This document shows positions 1 to 5,285 of a DNA stretch of 5,285 bases, piece after piece (positions within the stretch are counted from its first letter, which is position 1; the number at the start of each line of letters is the position of its first letter). The position numbers were made by a program, and so were the translations under genes. The notes below the pieces were generated by a model. It did not search any database and was not told the DNA's origin. It saw only the letters and a program-made list of their open reading frames with translations. Source of the DNA: Bacteroidota bacterium (GTDB lineage: Bacteria; Bacteroidota; Bacteroidia; Chitinophagales; Chitinophagaceae). The DNA is taken from the NCBI GenBank assembly GCA_023392575.1, contig JAEVYV010000144.1:1-5285 (forward strand), in the 5' to 3' direction.

Positions 1-87
1 CCCTAAATCGCCCAACATTAAAAAAAGAAGGATGGAAGCAACAATAGCTGCCAATGCCAGCCAAAAAAATGACCAGCGCTTTTTCAT
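1..87 (-). CDS. SEDS (FtsW/RodA-like) protein, second segment, runs off the window edge
   Basis: This is the continuation of the FtsW/RodA-like protein in the -1 frame. It is open for 29 codons from an ATG at 87-85 to the window edge. The translation has a short basic start (MKKRW), one hydrophobic helix (about residues 6-24) and then LGDLG. That last motif sits where SEDS proteins carry their conserved PDLG motif, just after core helix 5. The ATG overlaps the stop of the preceding segment as ATGA, so it could be translated by termination-reinitiation. Alternatively the two segments are one gene broken by an indel. The conserved motif is seen directly; whether this is a separate polypeptide is unresolved. 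The catalytic Asp of SEDS glycosyltransferases lies further on, outside the window. Confidence 0.7.
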   Translation of the reverse strand, partial: MKKRWSFFWLALAAIVASILLFLMLGDLG

Positions 88-1523
88 AGTGCGTATTCAG
101 AAATAAATCTTTCGTTGGCCGCAAAAAAACCAGCGAGAAAAATAACCACCAGAAACTTTACCACTTCGCTTGGCTGAAAGCCAAAGAGGTTCACTTTCAC
201 GCCACTGCCCTCGGGGCCAGTACCTAGCAAGATTGTCAGCACCAGTAACACCACAGCCAATGCTGCCCATTGCACTCCTTTGCCGCCTTCTTTTCCTTTA
301 AATGCAAACAGGCGGTACAACCCTGAATCAGCCGTAAACCGCTTTAGATCGAAGAGCAGCAACACAAAAACACCCGCAAAGCCGGCGAGCAAATACCCCA
401 ACGTACTTCGTGCTAAAAAACGGTCACGCAAAGGATCTTGCAAACTAAGCAACGTGAGCAGGGACAAACCAACAAGCAACATCACCACAGGCAGCACAAA
501 CTGATCGGCTGGTTGAAAACGCAGGCTTAAAAAAATGTGCAGCAAAATAAAGCCCATAAAAAAAACACCCGCAATGATCCAGTACCATTTGGTGGCTTCT
601 TCCGGCGTTCGCACAATGAGGGAACCTTCTTTTTTCAGGTTGTTAAAATCGCGGCTGGAAAGCAGCCGTATTTTATGAGGCGCCTGCGTAAATGAAAAAA
701 CAGCCTCCTTGTCCAACTGCTGAACCCCTTTGGAGGGGCCAAACTGAAAACCGGGTTGCAAGGGCAACACGTCAAAGGCCTTATTATCGGGCAGACCGGC
801 AAATGCAAATTTTCCGGAAGCATCTGTTCTTGCATAAGCCGAAAGCGACACCAATTGCTTATGCTGCATAGAATCAACCGCATAAACTTTTTTGATCGCT
901 GTTGTTTTTTCCACCTGTTGGCGGACTACCTCCCGTACTTCTTCGCTGTAGGCGCTGTCCTGTGGAACAATCATTTGCAACCGAACCAGTGCTCCGGCTA
1001 CGGGTTTGCCCCCCCTGCTTTTTATATCGCCGCGTATGGTGTGTGTGCCCAAACCTATGTTATTGGACGAAGGCAAGGAAGGCGGTGCCGTTTTTTCCTG
1101 CATAAAACGCAGGCTATCCTCACCGGAAAATCCCAACTGCATTCTTGAAACCTGCACCCGTTTTTTAAAAGATTCACCGCCGGCTGCAAATGCCTGTTCG
1201 GCATCCACGCTGTATTTTGCTTTATTCAGTTCTCCGATGTTATCAATTGCTTCGTGGTGATTCATTTGCTGCGTTACTACCGAACCGATCAACTCCCGAT
1301 CGCGGGGGTCCTCGAAATAAAAGCCCGTTTGCAACAGGTTTTTCAGCCGAAGGCCGGGATTCTCCTCATTTAAATTGATCATGCTTCCATTAGCCAAACG
1401 CTGGGGCACCTGGTCAAAATCTCTTTGCAGAACATTGAAAAGCGAATACAAAAGAAACGCCAGCACAATCGTTATGGCCAGCAATAAAATTCTTTCTTTA
1501 TTTCGTGTGGAACTATGCTGCAT
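84..1523 (-). CDS. SEDS-family (FtsW/RodA-like) peptidoglycan glycosyltransferase with N-terminal periplasmic domain, first segment
   Basis: SEDS proteins polymerise lipid II into glycan strands at the inner membrane, usually paired with a class B penicillin-binding protein. The 479-aa segment starts with a basic N-terminus and a membrane helix (about 11-32). A periplasmic stretch follows (about 33-312); its part at 164-292 looks like a carboxypeptidase-regulatory-like Ig fold (GDIKSRGGKPVAGALVRL, then TDASGKFAFAGLP). Helices follow at about 313-334, 342-361, 373-393, 416-435 and 452-470. The motif GFQPSEVVKF (448-457) is the SEDS QPSE signature before core helix 4. Translation stops at residue 479, in the cytoplasmic loop after that helix, while the family continues for several more helices. 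The next helix and GDLG are encoded in the -1 frame, overlapping by ATGA. The start ATG lies 2 bases after the phosphatase stop, so the two are co-translated. Family assignment is firm; RodA versus FtsW role is not decidable here. Confidence 0.88.
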   Translation of the reverse strand: MQHSSTRNKERILLLAITIVLAFLLYSLFNVLQRDFDQVPQRLANGSMINLNEENPGLRLKNLLQTGFYFEDPRDRELIGSVVTQQMNHHEAIDNIGELNKAKYSVDAEQAFAAGGESFKKRVQVSRMQLGFSGEDSLRFMQEKTAPPSLPSSNNIGLGTHTIRGDIKSRGGKPVAGALVRLQMIVPQDSAYSEEVREVVRQQVEKTTAIKKVYAVDSMQHKQLVSLSAYARTDASGKFAFAGLPDNKAFDVLPLQPGFQFGPSKGVQQLDKEAVFSFTQAPHKIRLLSSRDFNNLKKEGSLIVRTPEEATKWYWIIAGVFFMGFILLHIFLSLRFQPADQFVLPVVMLLVGLSLLTLLSLQDPLRDRFLARSTLGYLLAGFAGVFVLLLFDLKRFTADSGLYRLFAFKGKEGGKGVQWAALAVVLLVLTILLGTGPEGSGVKVNLFGFQPSEVVKFLVVIFLAGFFAANERFISEYAL

Positions 1524-1525
1524 TC

Positions 1526-2932
1526 TTAGTTGTCGGATTTAAGGGAATCTTTGGGCAATGGCTGTTTGCTGATAATTGTTCCATTCAGGTATTCGTTGTT
1601 GGGAAGCTTATAGGCCAGCGCAACGGAGCAATTTTTAAACTGCACATTTTTTAGCTGCACGGCAGTGGCGTGGGAAGTCAGGATGGCCAAATCAAAACCC
1701 TGAAAGGTGATGCTGTCCAAAACAAGGTGTCGGCATTCCGGCCCCAAAACAATTGCCACGTTTTTCCCAAAGCTACTGTCCTTTACCAGCGTAAGATTGT
1801 TTCCTTTTAAATACAGGGAATCTCTTCGCACCCAAATGGTATCGGTAAGAGCAATGGTTTTATGGGCACTATCCTCGTTTAATAAAACCGTTTTGCCCGG
1901 AGTGGCATTGATAAAGGTTTGAAGCCGGATCTCTTCCACATTGCGTTCGTGTGTAAAAGCATTTTTTGAAGCTGCAGGAGGGCTTTTTTGCCACCACATC
2001 CAAATCAGGCCGCTCAAAAAAACAAGACACAGCGCTGAAAGCAAAATAACCACACCGGCGTTGCTGCGGCTTCTCGTTTCGCCTGCTTCCGGCTGAACAT
2101 TGACAACTTGCTGCGGCAGCACTTGTTTTTCAACTCCGCTTTTTTTAACAGACGTAGTTTTTTTAAGCTCCTGCTTCACCGGCCGTTTATTGTTTTTCAC
2201 CAGCACCACGGTGATGTTGTCTTTGCCGCCTGCGTGGTTGGCGGCAGCAATCAACTGCTTTGCTTTTTGGTCCAGGGGAATTTTTGCTTCCAGAACAGAT
2301 GAAATTTCTTTTGACCCGACCATATCGGTCAGCCCGTCGCTGCACAACAAAACAGTGTCGCCGGGAAGAAACGGCGATTCGCCGGTTTCTATATAATCGC
2401 TGCTGAAAATGGATTGGCCATCAAAGCCCAACGCCTTGTTGATTTCGTTGCGTTTGGGATGATGCCTGGCTTCTTCTTCGGACAAGCGGCCGCTGTCTTC
2501 CAAAAAACCCACAAAGGAATGATCTTTTGTGAGCTTAACCAAAGAGTGGTCGCGGAACAGGTAAAGCCGTGTATCACCCACGTGCGCATACCAAAGTTTA
2601 TTATGCCTGACATCCACAACGGCCAGGGTGGCCACACAGGCCATGCTGTTGTTCTTTGCGGATTCCAGCCTTTCTTTATAAATCTGTTCGTTGGCCGCAG
2701 CAAAAGCCTCCTGCATGGATTTTATGAGGTTGGTCGGAGGGTGTGCAAAGCTGCGCAGAATGGAATCCCGGGCAATAGCGGCGGCCACTTCCCCGCCTTC
2801 GTATCCACCCACACCATCAATCACACAGGCCACAACATACTGCCCCTGCAGAACAGTTTGCGCAATGAAGGCATCTTCATTGTTCTCTCTTTGCCGGCCG
2901 GTATCGGTCATTCCAAAAAAATTATCCACCAT
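1526..2932 (-). CDS. membrane-anchored PP2C-family Ser/Thr phosphatase with beta-helix-like extracytoplasmic domain
   Basis: This enzyme removes phosphate from Ser/Thr residues using bound divalent metals. Residues 5-247 form a complete PP2C domain: RENNED (15-20) includes the phosphate-binding Arg; VIDGVGG (37-43), HVGDTR (117-122), LLCSDGLTD (195-203) and GGKDN (235-239) supply metal ligands D39, G40, D120, D199 and D238, so it should be active. A Lys-rich linker (about 248-290) leads to one membrane helix (about 292-314). The remaining 154 residues should be periplasmic; residues 362-440 show repeated short beta strands, with NLTLVKDSS, HLVLDSITFQG and VQLKNVQFKNCS suggesting a right-handed parallel beta-helix. 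The cytoplasmic PP2C, helix and external domain match the layout of mycobacterial PstP. The ATG at 2932 is preferred: an upstream GTG at 2986 would add 18 non-homologous residues and overlap the small gene more. It overlaps the small upstream gene by 11 bases. Likely targets are cell-wall proteins of the operon (inference). Confidence 0.93.
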   Translation of the reverse strand: MVDNFFGMTDTGRQRENNEDAFIAQTVLQGQYVVACVIDGVGGYEGGEVAAAIARDSILRSFAHPPTNLIKSMQEAFAAANEQIYKERLESAKNNSMACVATLAVVDVRHNKLWYAHVGDTRLYLFRDHSLVKLTKDHSFVGFLEDSGRLSEEEARHHPKRNEINKALGFDGQSIFSSDYIETGESPFLPGDTVLLCSDGLTDMVGSKEISSVLEAKIPLDQKAKQLIAAANHAGGKDNITVVLVKNNKRPVKQELKKTTSVKKSGVEKQVLPQQVVNVQPEAGETRSRSNAGVVILLSALCLVFLSGLIWMWWQKSPPAASKNAFTHERNVEEIRLQTFINATPGKTVLLNEDSAHKTIALTDTIWVRRDSLYLKGNNLTLVKDSSFGKNVAIVLGPECRHLVLDSITFQGFDLAILTSHATAVQLKNVQFKNCSVALAYKLPNNEYLNGTIISKQPLPKDSLKSDN

Positions 2933-3026
2933 TACGCTTATGGGATTTTTTGATATCAAGAAAATGCAGAACCAGCATTCCGGCACAAATGGCCAATACC
3001 AGAAGGGACAATACAGAAGCCATCAT
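2922..3026 (-). CDS. 34-aa single-span membrane peptide (hypothetical, overlooked small gene)
   Basis: A 34-codon frame begins with two consecutive ATGs (3026-3021) and ends with TAA at 2924-2922. It encodes one hydrophobic helix (about residues 4-23) followed by a basic tail, DIKKSHKRNGG. By the positive-inside rule the tail should be cytoplasmic. I recognise no family. Support comes from context: it fills the gap between the FHA-like gene and the phosphatase, its stop overlaps the phosphatase start (ATGGTGGATAA), and without the 26-bp duplication its ATG would sit 2 bases after the upstream stop, like the 2-base junction between phosphatase and SEDS. It could be a small membrane partner or regulator of the phosphatase or SEDS protein, or merely a coupling leader for the phosphatase. 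Only its coding look and position are seen; the role is inference. Confidence 0.6.
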   Translation of the reverse strand: MMASVLSLLVLAICAGMLVLHFLDIKKSHKRNGG

Positions 3027-3076
3027 AATCAGGATTTGAAAACATTAATCATAATCAGGATTTGAAAACATTAATC
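3022..3076. repeat. 26-bp perfect tandem duplication across a gene end
   Basis: The 26-base unit at 3025-3050 is repeated without mismatch at 3051-3076, and three further bases (3022-3024) continue the periodicity. On the minus strand each copy carries the last codons of the FHA-like gene (INVFKS), its TGA stop and the bases leading into the small gene. The second copy therefore lies between the two genes. Because 26 is not a multiple of three, the copy does not lengthen the protein. It creates an ATG at the copy junction (3052-3050) that opens a 7-codon frame, MINVFKS, ending at TGA 3031-3029. Perfect identity suggests a recent slippage event. Confidence 0.95.
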
Positions 3077-3996
3077 CCCACAATGCCGTTCAGCACCAGT
3101 TTTGAATTCATGGGCAGTTCGGTCCACGAAGGGTTGTGGCGATCGCTCATGGCCAGTTGCTTTTCGTTGACAATGGTTTTCTCTCCAAAAGAAGCCACAT
3201 ACAATTTTGCCTCGCTCCGGTTGTAGCGAATGCGCAGGTGCGGCGTATCCACCCAATCGGATGGAATGCGGAACACATTGGGCACCTGACGGACTTCTTC
3301 CTGACCCGAAACAATGATCTCATCCTCCCGCATCAGGTACTCCAGCTTGCGACCGGCAAATTCTTTTTCGGGCAAAATGGCTTCCAGCCGGGCAAAAGCA
3401 GCCGCGGTTGCGGTCTTTTTTTCATCGTACAACAGATCTTCCTGATAGGGAACTTCGTAATAACCTTCGCTGTAAAAAGTAAACCCCTGCAGGATCTCGG
3501 CGCTGATGTCGGAGGTTTCGGCAATACCGGTTTGGCGCGGAATAAAGGTAATGCGCAGATTTTCCTGTTTTTGATGATGACCGGGCAGCAGCTTGCCCAT
3601 AAAACTTTTATCGCCCCGTCCGTAATCGGGATGCGAAACAAAACGAAAAACCCATTTGGAGCTGGATGGCTCTACGGTCCGTCCTTTGGAACGGTGTTCT
3701 TTTAAGATCTCGTACATTTTTTTTACCGACTCCTGCACGATCAATCCAAAAATCCCCCGCTTGTTGTCCATGAAATCCTGATAGTCCTCGGAGCTGAAGG
3801 CAATGATGTATTCGTGATAAAAAACGACCCGGTTGGCAAACGACAACTGGCCGATGGACTCCTGAAATTTATCTATAATGTATTTGTATACATCATTGGG
3901 GGTGATGGCGGACACGGCGGTGTGGGGTTGTTCCTCTTTTTTCAGGAACCATTCGTGCATGCCTATTTTCTGCCAGAAAGACGGTTTTGATTTCAT
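3055..3996 (-). CDS. FHA-like (degenerate) cytoplasmic protein with FhaA-like N-terminus
   Basis: This is a 313-aa soluble protein with no signal peptide or membrane helix. The C-terminal 70 or so residues read like the beta-sandwich of an FHA domain: HLRIRY, AKLYVASFGEKTIVNEKQL, TELPMNSKLVLNGIVGINVF. They match the strand order and the VNG and 'L..G..I.LG' positions of FHA domains. The GR, SxxH and NG phosphothreonine-binding signatures are absent, so it may no longer bind phosphate. The N-terminal half (about 33-152; DVYKYIIDKFQESI, then VVFYHEYIIAFSSEDYQDF, a long helix, and LRITFIP) resembles in layout the N-terminal domain of actinobacterial FhaA (DUF3662), a weak likeness I could not test by alignment. 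As first gene of an operon with a PP2C phosphatase and a SEDS protein, a scaffold or adaptor role in cell-wall phospho-signalling is inferred. The ATG at 3996 is chosen over an in-frame TTG at 4002; no Shine-Dalgarno is visible. Confidence 0.75.
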   Translation of the reverse strand: MKSKPSFWQKIGMHEWFLKKEEQPHTAVSAITPNDVYKYIIDKFQESIGQLSFANRVVFYHEYIIAFSSEDYQDFMDNKRGIFGLIVQESVKKMYEILKEHRSKGRTVEPSSSKWVFRFVSHPDYGRGDKSFMGKLLPGHHQKQENLRITFIPRQTGIAETSDISAEILQGFTFYSEGYYEVPYQEDLLYDEKKTATAAAFARLEAILPEKEFAGRKLEYLMREDEIIVSGQEEVRQVPNVFRIPSDWVDTPHLRIRYNRSEAKLYVASFGEKTIVNEKQLAMSDRHNPSWTELPMNSKLVLNGIVGINVFKS

Positions 3997-4096
3997 GTAC
4001 AATTGATCTTAGCGTAAATTTAGGTTAATTGAAATTCGATGTATGGTAACTGCATAAATTAAAATCTATTGTGCAGATTTCTGTTCCGCAGCCAAT

Positions 4097-4112
4097 TTTA
4101 AGCAAGCTTAAA
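4097..4112. repeat. 7-bp dyad, operator-like
   Basis: TTTAAGC (4097-4103) and GCTTAAA (4106-4112) are perfect inverted copies separated by two bases. The spacing is too short for an RNA hairpin but suits a dimeric DNA-binding protein. It lies about 100 bases upstream of the FHA-like gene. An AT-rich dyad of this size can occur by chance. Confidence 0.35.
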
Positions 4113-4260
4113 CAAGTTTGATACCAATGATGGGCCCGAAGCCTATTGATTTCTCCGGCACTGGTGATGGAAAAAAGCAATGCAAGCTCCAGACGCCATC
4201 GCAGCTGACACCAAATAGCCATCAAGAGGACAGATGATAGAAAAGAAAGAAGTTGATCCG

Positions 4261-4281
4261 GTCTCACGTTTCATGTCTCAC
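4261..4281. repeat. three tandem heptamers, GTYTCAY
   Basis: GTCTCAC, GTTTCAT and GTCTCAC stand in direct succession on the plus strand, read on the minus strand as GTGAGAC, ATGAAAC, GTGAGAC. The first and third units are identical. No function is evident; it resembles degenerate simple repeats found between genes. Confidence 0.55.
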
Positions 4282-4297
4282 ATTTGTTTCCTAAACG

Positions 4298-4338
4298 GTG
4301 GTTTGGCATTACCGGCATGATCCGGAAATGGCGGCCAC
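4298..4338. repeat. long imperfect inverted repeat beside the terminator
   Basis: The arm at 4298-4315 (GTGGTTTGGCATTACCGG) pairs with 4322-4338 (CCGGAAATGGCGGCCAC) around a 6-base loop. The outer GTGG/CCAC, the central CATT/AATG and the inner CCGG/CCGG pair, with a few mismatches and one bulged base between them. It adjoins the terminator without overlapping it. It could be a REP-like intergenic element or a transcript-end structure; no T-run follows it on either strand. Confidence 0.45.
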
Positions 4339-4339
4339 T

Positions 4340-4366
4340 AAAAAAGCCTGTGACAAGCACAGGCTT
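4340..4366 (-). terminator. intrinsic terminator of the Omp85/small-protein operon
   Basis: On the minus strand AAGCCTGTG (4366-4358), a 5-base loop and CACAGGCTT (4352-4344) form a perfect 9-bp stem. The stem runs directly into a T tract: counting the last two stem bases, six Ts in a row (4345-4340). It begins 23 bases after the stop of the small hydrophilic gene, so it ends that operon and separates it from the cell-wall operon. Confidence 0.9.
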
Positions 4367-4389
4367 CAGCAACACAGAAAAATATTGTT

Positions 4390-4593
4390 CTAATACGCAT
4401 TAAAATCCTCTTTCCTATCTACCCGCTGATCGTTCCTGCCAATGGCACCCAAACCCGTTGCATGGGCGTTTTTCACAACGGTTTTCTGGTTCTCTTTCCC
4501 GCTGCGGGCAGCGGATGCATTATCGGAAGAAGGCTGTTCGCATTTTTCTTCCCGTTCTGTGTCTAAGTTGGTCGTCACATCTTTTTTTGCCAT
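4390..4593 (-). CDS. small hydrophilic protein, hypothetical (67 aa)
   Basis: This small protein is highly charged and polar, with no membrane helix or signal peptide, and is probably disordered. It opens with MAKKDVTTNL, has an acidic and Cys-containing middle (EEKCEQPSSDN) and ends in NAHATGLGAIGRND, then RKEDFNAY. I do not recognise a family with confidence. It is judged a real gene from context: its ATG lies 15 bases after the stop of the Omp85-like gene on the same strand, and a strong terminator follows shortly after its TAG. The C-terminal Gly/Ala segment followed by a charged tail looks more constrained than random sequence. No link to the function of the barrel protein can be shown. 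Confidence 0.65.
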   Translation of the reverse strand: MAKKDVTTNLDTEREEKCEQPSSDNASAARSGKENQKTVVKNAHATGLGAIGRNDQRVDRKEDFNAY

Positions 4594-4608
4594 AACAAAG
4601 AGTTTAAA

Positions 4609-5285
4609 TTACCAGCCTGGAATAAAGTTAAGGCCAAACGAAGCATTCTTCAAACCTCCGTTCTGCCAGGGAATGGCGTAATAGGGCTCCAAAACCATAT
4701 AGCCAAACAGGTTGACCCGTAACGATATGCCGCTGCTGAAAATGAATCTTGTCTTTCTGTCCACAAAGCCCTGGGTTTTTGCAGGCGCTTGAAAAACTTT
4801 CCGGTTGCCCCACGCTACGCCGCCGTCGGTGAACAGGTTCAGCTCGGAAAAGAAAAAACCTGATTTGATCCGCGACAACCGCTCCGGCCCGGTAAGCGGC
4901 AAACGCAGCTCCGCATTGCCCACATAGATTTTGCTGCCAATCAAATCATTGATCGTTACAGGCAGTTTCCCCGACTGGTCGGCATACTCCAGGGCATCGT
5001 ACCCCCGGACCAAAAACGGATAACCAATGTACAAGGGCGGCAAGATGTTGTTGTCGGCATCCCGGCCATAACGGCCCATAAAAAGATTGCGGGTAGCCAG
5101 GGTAACCGGGGCAAAACGGAAGTATTTCCGGTAATCGGCGGTATAACTGGTCATGTTCACCACACCCAGGTACTGACCCACTTCCAGCCGCAAGCGGTGC
5201 CCGGCCAATGGCGAGGCCACACCGAAAAAGGAGTTATCACTGACAAAAGCCAGGTAAGCGTTTCCAAAATTAAACCCGCCGGGGG
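4609..5285 (-). CDS. Omp85/BamA-superfamily outer-membrane barrel protein, C-terminal part (5' end outside window)
   Basis: The visible 224 residues are the C-terminal half of a 16-stranded surface-antigen (D15/Omp85) barrel in the outer membrane. Evidence includes alternating beta strands with FNFGNAYLAFVSDNSFFG at the window edge, RLRLEVGQYLG, LYIGYPFLVRGYD (the conserved RGYD loop motif of the superfamily), YVGNAELRLPL, NLFTDGGVAWG, and a final strand ending ASFGLNFIPGW with an aromatic last residue. The reading frame stays open through the window edge without a stop, so a GTG at 5220 is not the start and the gene is 5'-truncated here. Proteins with this barrel in Bacteroidota are often fused to a TolB/PD40-type beta-propeller at the N-terminus; that is only a guess for this one. 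It heads an operon with the following small gene. Confidence 0.88.
   Translation of the reverse strand, partial: PGGFNFGNAYLAFVSDNSFFGVASPLAGHRLRLEVGQYLGVVNMTSYTADYRKYFRFAPVTLATRNLFMGRYGRDADNNILPPLYIGYPFLVRGYDALEYADQSGKLPVTINDLIGSKIYVGNAELRLPLTGPERLSRIKSGFFFSELNLFTDGGVAWGNRKVFQAPAKTQGFVDRKTRFIFSSGISLRVNLFGYMVLEPYYAIPWQNGGLKNASFGLNFIPGW

Larger units (their letters stand above)
3997..4339. other. intergenic region between two operons
   Basis: This 343-base gap separates the terminator of the outer-membrane operon from the start of the FHA-like gene. It should hold the promoter of the cell-wall operon on the minus strand. Two weak matches to the Bacteroidota -7 element TAnnTTTG are seen on that strand, at 4068-4061 (TAGATTTT) and 4022-4015 (TAAATTTA). 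Neither has a well-spaced TTTG upstream, so I do not call a promoter. The gap also carries a 7-bp dyad, three heptamer repeats and a long imperfect inverted repeat, listed separately. An 80-codon frame inside it does not look coding. Confidence 0.7.

Noticed and set aside
63..69. Seven-base homopolymer as the cause of the SEDS frame break
   Set aside because: It lies after the overlapping stop/start, while the two frames can only exchange within 84-99, so an indel there would not rejoin the gene.
80..99. Canonical -1 programmed frameshift site
   Set aside because: No slippery heptamer of the X XXY YYZ type exists in the incoming frame before the TGA; the A run begins at the stop codon itself. 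Reinitiation at ATGA is the more plausible coupled mechanism.
2414..2953. 179-codon plus-strand frame
   Set aside because: It is antisense to the PP2C catalytic domain, whose motifs are complete on the minus strand.
2933..2986. GTG start adding 18 residues to the phosphatase
   Set aside because: The added residues precede a normal PP2C N-terminus, overlap the small membrane gene in another frame and are not typical of the family; the ATG at 2932 is better placed.
3136..3705. 189-codon plus-strand frame
   Set aside because: It lies fully antisense to the FHA-like gene and its translation has no recognisable motif; it is a shadow of the codon pattern of the real gene.
3997..4002. TTG start two codons upstream of the FHA-like gene ATG
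   Set aside because: An ATG lies immediately downstream and nothing favours the rarer start.
4015..4068. Promoter for the cell-wall operon
   Set aside because: Only partial -7 matches (TAGATTTT, TAAATTTA) are present without a properly spaced TTTG, so no specific promoter is called.
4025..4267. 80-codon minus-strand frame in the intergenic gap
   Set aside because: Its composition (many Trp, Cys, His, scattered charges) has no domain-like pattern, it covers the expected promoter zone of the next operon, and it resembles no family I know.

Overview
The window looks like a chromosomal segment of a member of the Bacteroidota, probably near Chitinophagaceae. This rests on the protein families, an outer-membrane beta-barrel gene next to cell-wall genes, and starts without Shine-Dalgarno sequences. 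The assignment is inferred from style and family recognition, not from a marker gene. Every supported gene lies on the minus strand, so transcription runs from high to low coordinates.

Right part (5285 to about 4340): the C-terminal barrel of an Omp85/BamA-like surface-antigen protein enters from the window edge. It is followed after 15 bases by a 67-codon hydrophilic small protein and then by a clean intrinsic terminator on the minus strand. This is the end of one operon. A gap of about 340 bases (4339 to 3997) holds short repeats and dyads but no convincing gene. It should contain the promoter of the next operon.

Left part (3996 to 1): a compact operon reads, in transcription order, (i) a 313-aa cytoplasmic protein with a degenerate FHA-like C-terminus and an N-terminus reminiscent of FhaA, (ii) a 34-aa single-span membrane peptide not previously called, (iii) a PP2C Ser/Thr phosphatase with a transmembrane helix and an extracytoplasmic beta-helix-like domain, and (iv) a SEDS (FtsW/RodA) peptidoglycan glycosyltransferase with an added periplasmic domain. 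Junctions are tight: 2 bases between phosphatase and SEDS, an 11-base overlap between small peptide and phosphatase, and a probable ancestral 2-base spacing between the FHA-like gene and the small peptide. The last was widened by a 26-bp tandem duplication.

The layout resembles the actinobacterial fhaA-fhaB-pstP-rodA-pbpA-pknA-pknB cluster, which couples Ser/Thr phosphorylation to cell-wall growth. The likely theme is phospho-signalling control of peptidoglycan synthesis. A transpeptidase and a kinase would be expected beyond position 1.

The most unusual points are: the SEDS gene is split by an ATGA stop/start overlap exactly in the cytoplasmic loop between core helices 4 and 5; the SEDS protein carries a large periplasmic insertion; the phosphatase carries its own periplasmic domain; and the hidden 34-codon gene sits in the operon.
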